Position numbers and translations under genes: made by a program | In this document: piece by piece, positions 1-5,685 of the stretch | Layout: every line of letters begins with the position of its first letter | Position numbering within the stretch: position 1 is the stretch's first letter | Assembly: GCA_004298725.1 (NCBI GenBank) | Contig: SCQA01000234.1 | Span: 1-5,685, forward strand | DNA length: 5,685 bases | Direction: 5' to 3' | Source: a bacterium | Lineage (GTDB): Bacteria; Desulfobacterota; GWC2-55-46 | The notes under the pieces: model-generated | Told to the model about the DNA's origin: nothing | Seen by the model: the letters and a program-made list of their open reading frames with translations, nothing else | The model's database searches: none

Positions 1-81
1 CGCTAAAAATTCAAACGCTAAAGGGTATTTGTTTATGATAAAATTAAGTTATTCTTGTCTGAATTGTAGGGGCGTAAAGTT
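1..81 (+). promoter_or_regulatory. AT-rich leader upstream of the AddB-like gene, possible promoter region
   Basis: This stretch is clearly richer in A and T than the genes that follow, as expected of an intergenic or promoter region. A -10-like TAAAAT lies at 39-44 and a TATGAT at 34-39, but neither has a good -35 hexamer at the right spacing, so no promoter can be fixed. Two of the three forward frames are closed by stops (TAA 4-6, TGA 36-38). The third is open from the edge to TGA 83-85 and could be the tail of an upstream gene, a short leader peptide from ATG 35-37, or chance. The heptamer CGCTAAA occurs twice, at 1-7 and 16-22. No terminator hairpin is visible. The upstream neighbour lies outside the window, so it is unknown whether the two genes have their own promoter or belong to a longer operon. 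Confidence 0.3.
68..72 (+). promoter_or_regulatory. Ribosome binding site supporting the TTG start at 82
   Basis: AGGGG at 68-72 sits nine bases before the TTG at 82-84, a normal Shine-Dalgarno spacing. It favours TTG over the next in-frame start, ATG at 106-108, whose upstream bases offer only a weak GAAG. An in-frame TAG at 67-69 rules out any earlier start, so only these two starts are realistic near the N-terminus. Confidence 0.5.
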
Positions 82-2787
82 TTGAATAACAAACTTGAAG
101 AAATAATGCGCCGTATTGAAGGCGGGGCAACCGTGGTGACGGTTAACGCGCGTCTATCCCGAAGCCTTTGTTTTGCTTTTGACGATATGATGAAAACAGC
201 CGGGCGCGGCGCGTGGCCAAGCCCTGATATTTTGCCGCTTGACGCGTGGAAAGAACGGATTTGGAACGAGAGCTCGCCGGATACTCCGCTGTTGTCGTCC
301 GTCAGGGCAAAGGCATTATGGGAAAGAACGGTCGAGCGCGACCCGCTGATAAAGTCCGGCGAACTGCTTCTTGAAAAAGGCACAGCCTCTCTTTCATTTG
401 AAGCTTACATGCTTTTAAAGGAATACCGGCTGACCATCCCTGACTACGACCTGTATCTTACGGAAGAGGCAAAGGCATTAAAGAGGTGGGCGGCGATTTA
501 CGAAGAGGAAGTCAAGCGCTTGGGGTTTGCTAATCGCGCCATGCTGTCAACCCTTGCGGGCGCGCGTTTAAAAGGAGTGAAGGCGCTTTCTGAAGTTGTC
601 TTTGCCGGTTTTGACGAGCTTAGTCCGGCAACGCGCCTGCTTATCGACGCAGTCGTTAAAAGCGGGCTAAAGGCGTCTTACTGGCCGCGCGAGCCGGGTA
701 CGGACGTATGCGGCAAACCTCTTTCATTCGATCATGCACGGGTGAGTTTAACGCGCTTTGACAGTGAAAATGACGAGATAACTTACGCCGCGAAGTGGGC
801 GCGCTCCGTTATCAAGCCGGGCGTAAGCGTTGCGGTTATAGTGCCTGAACTTGGCACTTACGCGGATATTATTTCACGCGAATTCAGGGCGGAGCTTGCC
901 CCTGCCTCGGTTCTGCCGGACTATGACGGACCGGACGCGTTTAACATTTCGCTCGGCAGGGCGCTTAGCGAGGAGCCGCTTGTAAGGAGCGCGCTTGACG
1001 CGCTTTCCATAGGAACGGGCAAAGACGGAAGAAACGAATTAGATGATTTAAGCTTGGTGCTTTTGTCGCCGTATTTTTCTTCATTAGCGCATGAACGGCT
1101 TGAGTGCGCGCGTTTTGACGCGCGGTTGAAGGACGCGGGGTTTTTGACTATTTCCATTGCCGAGGCAGTCCGCTATGTCGGAAGCGACGCCGGCGCGGCG
1201 TTCTTGGTAAAAAAGTTCAACGCATGGGCCTTGGCGTTAAAGGACGCGAGAGGGAAAAAGCTTGCTTCCCAGTGGGCGTTGCACTCAAGCGCGTTGCTTA
1301 AAAACATAGGGTGGCTCGGTAACGTCAAGCTTACAAGCGTTGAATATCAGGCTTTAAAGGCGTGGAACCGGCTGTTTGAAGAGTTCTCAAGCCTTGACGA
1401 CTTGCTTGGGCCGCTTACGTTTGGCGAGGCCTTCAAAAAACTAACGTCGCTTGCTACCGACGCCATCCATCAGGCGGAAACGCCCCGGAGGCAGATTCAG
1501 GTGCTTGGGCTTCTTGAGTCAACGGGTTTGTACTTTGACCGCATCCGTTTAATATGTTGCCATGAGGACGTATTGCCCGGCGAGCCGCGCCCCAATCCGT
1601 TTATTCCGCTTGATATTCAAAAGGCCGCTAAATTGCCGAATTCATCGCACGCGCGCGAGCTTGAGTTCGCAAGAAAGGTTGTTAAGAGGCTCGTAGCCTC
1701 TTGCAAAACGCTTGACGTAAGTTTTCCGGCAATGGTGGACCGTAAGCAAACCGGAGCGAGCGCAATATTTAGTTCTCTTGAAGTTAAAAAACCTATTGAC
1801 GGCCAATACGCGTCAAATACGTTAAAATCCGCCGTAAGCAAGGCAAACGGGTTTGAGACCATGCCGGTTGAAGACGACGTGCCGGTAAGTTCAGCCGAAC
1901 TTGCGGCTATACGCGGCGGGACGTTAATTATAAAAGATCAATCTTTGTGCCCGTTTAAGGCGTTTGCAACGCACAGGCTTGTCGCAAAGGAAGTAACCGG
2001 CGCGGAGCTTGGGCTTTCCGCCGCGGATAGAGGCAGAGTTGTGCATAGGGCGCTGAAACTCTTTTGGGAAAAGGCAAAAGGCTCGGCAGAGCTAAGGCGC
2101 ATGTTTGCAAAAGGCGAGCTTGACGGCTTTATAAAAGAGATTGCAACCGAGGCCTTTAAGGGGGTGCGAATTGCTTGGCCGCTCTCCGTCCGTTTTGCAG
2201 AGCTTGAAAAGGAGCGGCTTATTTCCGTTTTAAAAGAATGGACGCATGAGGAGCTTGGGCGGGGCGAGTTTACTGTCAAGGCCGTTGAAAAGACGGTATC
2301 GGTAAATATAGGCGGCCTTGCCATAGAAGGCCGCATTGACAGGATAGACGAAGTTGAAGATAAGCGTGAAGTGATTTTAGATTATAAAACAGGCGAGGCA
2401 AAAAGAGAGGACTGGCTTGGGCAAAGGCCGCGCGAACCCCAGCTTATAATATACAGCCGGACGGGCAGGTACGATTGCGTGTCGTTTGCGAGGCTTATTC
2501 CGGGCGATTGTAAATTTGTCGGCATATCAAACTCAGCGGATATTCTTCCGGGTGTAAAGCCGCTTGAGGCGGATAAGTTCAGGGAGAAATCCGGCCCGGA
2601 GCCGCCAAGCTGGGACGGGCTTATGGCGAATTGGAAGGTCACGGTTGAAACGCTTGCCAACGATTTTCTCGCTGGACGCGCAGGGGTTAACCCGCTTGAG
2701 CCTAAGACGTGCCTGTACTGCGGCCTTGCTCCGCTTTGCAGAATAAATGACATTGGTTTAATTGCGGATATTGACGATGAAGAATGA
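82..2787 (+). CDS. AddB-like PD-(D/E)XK nuclease with inactive helicase-like domain (probable DNA repair protein)
   Basis: A complete 901-residue protein, close to the roughly 900 residues I recall for the AddB-related 'probable DNA repair protein' family (TIGR03623). It probably acts in the cytoplasm as the non-motor subunit of an AddAB-like complex that processes double-strand breaks for homologous recombination. The N-terminal two thirds resemble an AddB helicase fold. They include VTVNARLSR (19-27) where a Walker A would be expected, AVIVPEL (251-257), and the family-like stretch QVLGLLESTGLYFD (473-486) followed by PRPNPFIP (502-509). No GxGKT is present, so ATP hydrolysis is unlikely. 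The C-terminus is a RecB-type nuclease: RGRVVH (650-655), GRIDRID (750-756), ILDYKTG (765-771) and QLIIY (787-791), giving H655, D753, D767, K769 and Q787. C623 plus C877-x2-C880-x5-C886 match the AddB iron-sulfur staple. It starts at TTG with AGGGG nine bases upstream; ATG 106 is the alternative. It overlaps the next gene by 11 bases. The family call is firm; partnership with the next gene is inferred from context. Confidence 0.93.
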   Translation: MNNKLEEIMRRIEGGATVVTVNARLSRSLCFAFDDMMKTAGRGAWPSPDILPLDAWKERIWNESSPDTPLLSSVRAKALWERTVERDPLIKSGELLLEKGTASLSFEAYMLLKEYRLTIPDYDLYLTEEAKALKRWAAIYEEEVKRLGFANRAMLSTLAGARLKGVKALSEVVFAGFDELSPATRLLIDAVVKSGLKASYWPREPGTDVCGKPLSFDHARVSLTRFDSENDEITYAAKWARSVIKPGVSVAVIVPELGTYADIISREFRAELAPASVLPDYDGPDAFNISLGRALSEEPLVRSALDALSIGTGKDGRNELDDLSLVLLSPYFSSLAHERLECARFDARLKDAGFLTISIAEAVRYVGSDAGAAFLVKKFNAWALALKDARGKKLASQWALHSSALLKNIGWLGNVKLTSVEYQALKAWNRLFEEFSSLDDLLGPLTFGEAFKKLTSLATDAIHQAETPRRQIQVLGLLESTGLYFDRIRLICCHEDVLPGEPRPNPFIPLDIQKAAKLPNSSHARELEFARKVVKRLVASCKTLDVSFPAMVDRKQTGASAIFSSLEVKKPIDGQYASNTLKSAVSKANGFETMPVEDDVPVSSAELAAIRGGTLIIKDQSLCPFKAFATHRLVAKEVTGAELGLSAADRGRVVHRALKLFWEKAKGSAELRRMFAKGELDGFIKEIATEAFKGVRIAWPLSVRFAELEKERLISVLKEWTHEELGRGEFTVKAVEKTVSVNIGGLAIEGRIDRIDEVEDKREVILDYKTGEAKREDWLGQRPREPQLIIYSRTGRYDCVSFARLIPGDCKFVGISNSADILPGVKPLEADKFREKSGPEPPSWDGLMANWKVTVETLANDFLAGRAGVNPLEPKTCLYCGLAPLCRINDIGLIADIDDEE
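1948..2754 (+). other. RecB-type nuclease domain with 4-Cys iron-sulfur staple (within the AddB-like protein)
   Basis: This is the nuclease module of the first gene, residues about 623-891. Its order is C623 (in LCPF), RGRVVH with H655, a helical stretch, GRIDRID with D753, a four-residue-class turn, ILDYKTG with D767 and K769, QLIIY with Q787, and finally C877, C880 and C886. The D-to-DxK spacing of 14 is close to the 13 of E. coli RecB (D1067 to D1080/K1082). All metal-binding and catalytic positions are present, so the domain is predicted active. In AddB the first cysteine lies before the nuclease core and the last three after it, so the cluster pins the two ends together and is needed for DNA-end binding. 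The same arrangement is seen here. The cluster itself is inferred from spacing, not shown. Confidence 0.88.
2777..2787 (+). other. 11-base overlap of the two genes (translational coupling)
   Basis: The ATG of the helicase gene (2777-2779) lies before the TGA of the AddB-like gene (2785-2787) in a different frame. The only Shine-Dalgarno-like sequence upstream is a weak GCGGA at 2764-2768, inside the first gene. A stop at 2759-2761 in the second frame limits other starts to TTG 2762 and TTG 2771. A weak binding site plus overlap suggests that ribosomes finishing the first gene re-start on the second, keeping the subunits in balance. Confidence 0.65.
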
Positions 2788-5685
2788 TAAAAAGATAATT
2801 GACCTTGACGAAAGGCTTGAGGCGCTTGACGTTAAAAGGTCTTTCATAGTGCAGGCTCCGGCAGGTTCCGGCAAGACAGAGCTACTTATGCAGAGGTTTT
2901 TGTCGCTTCTTGCGACCGTTGCCGAGCCGGAGGGCATACTTGCCATGACGTTTACGCGCAAGGCCGCGGGCGAATTGCGCCACCGCGTGATAAGCGCCCT
3001 TCTCGTCGCGGCTAATCCTGAAAAAGACGACGGCACGCACCAGAAAAAGACCATTGAGCTTGCCCGCGAAGCTTTGAAAAAAGACGTTGCGCTTGAATGG
3101 AACCTTCTTGAAAACCCGGGGAAACTTAATATAAGGACGATTGATTCGCTTTGCGCCGCGCTTGTGCGGCAACAGCCGCTGTTGTCGCGCGTAGGCGCGT
3201 CTGCGCTAATAAGCGAAGACCCGGACGAGCTTTACGCGCTCGCGGCAAGGCTTACCATAGAGGCGGTTGAGGATGCCGGCCCTGACGCGGACGCGGTATT
3301 TTCCGCCCTCAAGCATATGGACAATTCCGTTACGGCGCTTACTGACAGGCTTGTGATGATGTTAAAGAGCAGAGACCAATGGATGCGCCATGTTGAAGCG
3401 GCCCGGAGCGATAAAGCTTTATTAAAGGTCTCGCTGGAGTCTGCTTTTGAAAAGCTCGTGTCGCATGAGCTTGAAAAGGCAATGGCGACATTCCCAGCGG
3501 AATACGCGGAAGATATTCTTACGCTGTCAAGGTATGCCGCCGCTAATATTGAAAACAGCGAGAGCTTTATAAACCGGCTTGCTGATATGAATGAAGTTCC
3601 GTCGGCGCGCGTTGAAGACCTGCCCCTCTGGCATGGCCTAAGGGAACTGTTTATTACAAAAGACGGCAATGGTTGGCGTAAGCGCGTGGATAAGGGCATT
3701 GGTTTTCCGGCACTAAAGGGCAAGTATGCCGAGGCTAAGAAAAAGTTTCTGGAACTTCTTGCCGGCATTGAACCTAACGACAATTTCTTTCAGGCGCTTT
3801 CCTGCGTAAACGGGCTTCCGGCGCCAAAGTTCAGCGAGGACGAATGGGAAATACTTATTTCGCTTATAAAGCTTCTGCCGGTCGCGCTGAAACGTTTAAA
3901 TACGGTCTTTGTTGCCAACGGCACGGCTGATTTTCAAGAGGTCTCAATGGCCGCGTTATCATCTTTGGGAAGCGAAGAAAGCCCCACCGACCTTATGCTC
4001 TCGATGGACTGGAAGCTCGCGCATATTCTTGTTGACGAATATCAGGATACGTCAAGGACACAGCTGTTTCTACTTCGCGCGCTCACAAGGGGTTGGACCT
4101 CTGACGACGGTAGAACGCTTTTTGTAGTCGGAGACCCGATGCAGTCAATATTCGGTTTTAGAGAGGCTGACGTGGGCCTTTTCATGGAGGCGCGCAAACT
4201 CGGCATAGGCACGGTATTGCTAACTCCGCTGACGCTTAAAACGAATTTCAGGTCAACATCCGCCATTGTAAATTGGATAAATAAGTCGTTTGCGCCATCG
4301 TTTCCTCCAATCGAGGACGTGTTTACCGGCGCGGTAAAATATTCCTTGTCAGAGGCTTTTGAATACGGCGTTGACGACGCCGGTGTGTCTGTAACGCTTT
4401 ATGACGGTACCCGCGATAGGGCGGATACTGACCGGGCTGAGGCTGAAAAGATAGCAGAGATAATAAAGGGAGTTAGGCCGGGCGAGACCGTTGCGGTGCT
4501 TTGCAGGTCGAGGAGCCATCTTGCGGAAGTCGTAAATATATTTAAAAAACAAGGCATTGGTTTTAGCGCTGAAGATTTCGACACTCTAAGCGGCAGGCCG
4601 GTGATACAAGACCTCTTCGCGCTCTCACGCGCGCTTACGCATCCGTTTGACAGGACGGCATGGCTTGCGCTCCTGCGCGCCCCGTGGTGCGGGCTTAGCC
4701 TTGCGGATATGTTGCATATTGTATCGGGCGACAATAGCAGTCCTATTGCCGCGCTTTTAAAGGACGATGAACGCTTAAATAAGTTAACGGACGCGGGCAG
4801 GGCGCGTCTGCTGAGCTTTACCCGGAAGTTTGAAAAGGCTCTGCAATTAAAAGGCAGAGTTTCGTTCAGGCGCGTGCTTGAAGGCGTTTGGATAGACATA
4901 GGCGGCCCGGCGTGCGTAAGCGATGAATCAGCCTTAAACGACGCTGAAATCTTCTTTGAAACAATTGACTTAGTAAGCAGAGGCGGAGATATTGACGTAA
5001 AAAAACTTCGCGAGCGCGTAAGCAAGCTTTACGCCGGGCACGGCAAGGCGGAAGACTTCGTAAGCCTTATGACCGTGCATAAGGCAAAGGGGCTGGAGTT
5101 TGACCACGTTATAGTTCCAGGCCTTGGTAAAATTTCCAGAAACGAAAATAAGAGGCTCCTTTTATGGTTAGAGCGCGGCGACGATCTGTTGCTTGCGCCC
5201 GTTGAAAAGAAGGTGAAGAATTATGAAAGCCCGCTGTACGATTTTCTCTTTGCGTTTAACAATAAAAAGAAGGAACTTGAGAGGACAAGGCTTTTTTACG
5301 TGGCTTGCACCAGAGCTAAAAAAAGGCTGTACCTTTTAGGCCACGCAAGGCTTACCGCGGACGGTCCGGATAAAGGCAAGGTCAGCCCTGAAAAAAGGTC
5401 TTTTTTATATTCCATAAATCATATTCTAAATTCAAATATGTTTGAACCCATGCCTGCCGTAGAAGTTCCCGTGGAACCAGTAGCGCCTCTTTTTCAGCTG
5501 AAGAGATTAAGTTCCACGTGGAAAAGGCCGGAGCCGAACGCGGGCATATTGCTTGACGCTCCGGACGAAGTAATCGCCGCAGGCGTGGAGCCGGAGTTTT
5601 ATTGGGCAGGCGAGGCCGCCCGCCACTTGGGCACGGTGGTACACGCGTATCTTTGCAGGGTGGCTAAAGACGGGCTTTGGAAATG
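2777..5685 (+). CDS. AddA-like UvrD/Rep-type helicase-nuclease, 3' end cut off by the window
   Basis: The frame is open from ATG 2777 to the window edge: 969 codons with no stop, so the C-terminus is missing. It is the likely motor subunit of an AddAB/RecBCD-like complex, an ATP-driven superfamily 1A DNA helicase that unwinds broken ends. All helicase motifs are visible: I APAGSGKT (27-34), Ia TFTRKAAGEL (58-67), TIDSLC (121-126), II LVDEYQDTS (418-426), III VGDPMQSIFGF (451-461), IV NFRS (490-493), V TVHKAKGLEF (766-775) and VI YVACTRAKKRL (841-851). Residues about 127-415 and 500-755 would form the 1B and 2B insertions. After a linker (about 860-930), RHLGTVVHAYL (949-959) is the opening histidine motif of a RecB/AddA-type nuclease domain. 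The Asp and Lys motifs should lie beyond the edge. From memory, relatives paired with the AddB-like family are about 1,050-1,150 residues, so some 100-200 residues are missing. The usual Q-motif glutamine before Walker A is not evident. The helicase call is very firm; the AddA-like role rests on motifs plus neighbour. Confidence 0.93.
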   Translation, partial: MKNDKKIIDLDERLEALDVKRSFIVQAPAGSGKTELLMQRFLSLLATVAEPEGILAMTFTRKAAGELRHRVISALLVAANPEKDDGTHQKKTIELAREALKKDVALEWNLLENPGKLNIRTIDSLCAALVRQQPLLSRVGASALISEDPDELYALAARLTIEAVEDAGPDADAVFSALKHMDNSVTALTDRLVMMLKSRDQWMRHVEAARSDKALLKVSLESAFEKLVSHELEKAMATFPAEYAEDILTLSRYAAANIENSESFINRLADMNEVPSARVEDLPLWHGLRELFITKDGNGWRKRVDKGIGFPALKGKYAEAKKKFLELLAGIEPNDNFFQALSCVNGLPAPKFSEDEWEILISLIKLLPVALKRLNTVFVANGTADFQEVSMAALSSLGSEESPTDLMLSMDWKLAHILVDEYQDTSRTQLFLLRALTRGWTSDDGRTLFVVGDPMQSIFGFREADVGLFMEARKLGIGTVLLTPLTLKTNFRSTSAIVNWINKSFAPSFPPIEDVFTGAVKYSLSEAFEYGVDDAGVSVTLYDGTRDRADTDRAEAEKIAEIIKGVRPGETVAVLCRSRSHLAEVVNIFKKQGIGFSAEDFDTLSGRPVIQDLFALSRALTHPFDRTAWLALLRAPWCGLSLADMLHIVSGDNSSPIAALLKDDERLNKLTDAGRARLLSFTRKFEKALQLKGRVSFRRVLEGVWIDIGGPACVSDESALNDAEIFFETIDLVSRGGDIDVKKLRERVSKLYAGHGKAEDFVSLMTVHKAKGLEFDHVIVPGLGKISRNENKRLLLWLERGDDLLLAPVEKKVKNYESPLYDFLFAFNNKKKELERTRLFYVACTRAKKRLYLLGHARLTADGPDKGKVSPEKRSFLYSINHILNSNMFEPMPAVEVPVEPVAPLFQLKRLSSTWKRPEPNAGILLDAPDEVIAAGVEPEFYWAGEAARHLGTVVHAYLCRVAKDGLWK
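5510..5525. other. parS-like palindrome inside the helicase gene (tentative)
   Basis: AGTTCCACGTGGAAAA contains the perfect 12-base palindrome TTCCACGTGGAA. It matches the known pseudomonad-type parS site TGTTCCACGTGGAACA at 14 of 16 positions, differing only at positions 1 and 15. ParB-family proteins bind parS, and such sites are often inside genes. Here the bases also encode S-S-T-W-K (912-916), in a stretch where I recall relatives keeping an RL..W..P pattern, so coding constraint alone might produce the match. Binding is not shown. Confidence 0.25.

Noticed and set aside
34..44. TATGAT and TAAAAT as a firm sigma-70 promoter
   Set aside because: No acceptable -35 hexamer lies 16-18 bases upstream of either, and such hexamers are common in AT-rich DNA.
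1647..1661. Alternating GC tract (CACGCGCGCG), possible Z-DNA former
   Set aside because: It is short and explained by Ala and Arg codons (GCG, CGC) that are common throughout the gene.
1938..2336. Reverse-strand open frame (132 codons)
   Set aside because: It is antisense to the nuclease domain of the first gene, where the forward frame carries catalytic motifs.
3232..3783. Reverse-strand open frame (183 codons)
   Set aside because: It is antisense to the 1B region of the helicase gene, whose forward frame is continuous and family-consistent; low-complexity Ser/Ala composition points to a shadow.
4795..4802. GGGCAGGG, matching the FtsK-orienting KOPS pattern GGGNAGGG
   Set aside because: With seven fixed bases, about one match is expected by chance in a window this long on two strands, and only one was noticed.
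4399..5025. Long reverse-strand open frame (208 codons)
   Set aside because: It lies wholly inside the helicase gene, is rich in Ser, Leu and Arg as antisense shadows usually are, and shows no recognisable motif.
82..5685. Frequent GCTTGACG across both genes, considered as a possible Chi-like signal
   Set aside because: Most copies are in phase as CTT-GAC (Leu-Asp) after a G, explained by the strong CTT preference. Only genome-wide statistics could show a real excess.

Overview
The window holds two large, same-strand, tightly packed genes that together look like a helicase-nuclease for double-strand-break repair, a lineage-specific relative of AddAB/RecBCD. G+C is about half by eye, and codon use is even across both genes (much CTT for Leu, AGG and CGC for Arg, ATA for Ile, GCG for Ala). 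The start of the first gene is TTG. This suggests a Gram-negative bacterium, perhaps deltaproteobacterial or an uncultivated relative. I recall this gene pair mainly from Proteobacteria, so the taxonomic call is weak.

Layout: positions 1-81 are an AT-rich leader with a possible ribosome binding site and no clear gene. Positions 82-2787 encode a complete 901-residue AddB-like protein. Its N-terminal part is helicase-like but has no Walker A. Its C-terminal part is a complete RecB-type PD-(D/E)XK nuclease (H655, D753, D767, K769, Q787) held by four cysteines arranged as an AddB-type iron-sulfur staple (C623, C877, C880, C886). Positions 2777-5685 encode an AddA-like UvrD/Rep-type superfamily 1 helicase that overlaps the first gene by 11 bases. 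It runs off the right edge after 969 codons, with all helicase motifs intact and just after the first motif of a second nuclease domain.

How they work together (inference from AddAB): the second protein is the ATP-driven motor that unwinds broken DNA ends. The first is the structural partner with its own nuclease, and probably reads any Chi-like signal. The two nuclease domains would trim opposite strands and leave a 3' tail for RecA loading. The order (AddB-like then AddA-like) and the overlap fit co-translation in equal amounts.

This is a recognisable repair locus, not an obviously new system. The most unexpected DNA-level signal is a near-match to the chromosome-partitioning site parS inside the second gene (5510-5525), with a second imperfect palindrome of the same kind about 46 bases upstream. 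Coding constraint may explain both. No RNA genes, mobile elements, CRISPR arrays or convincing terminators were seen.
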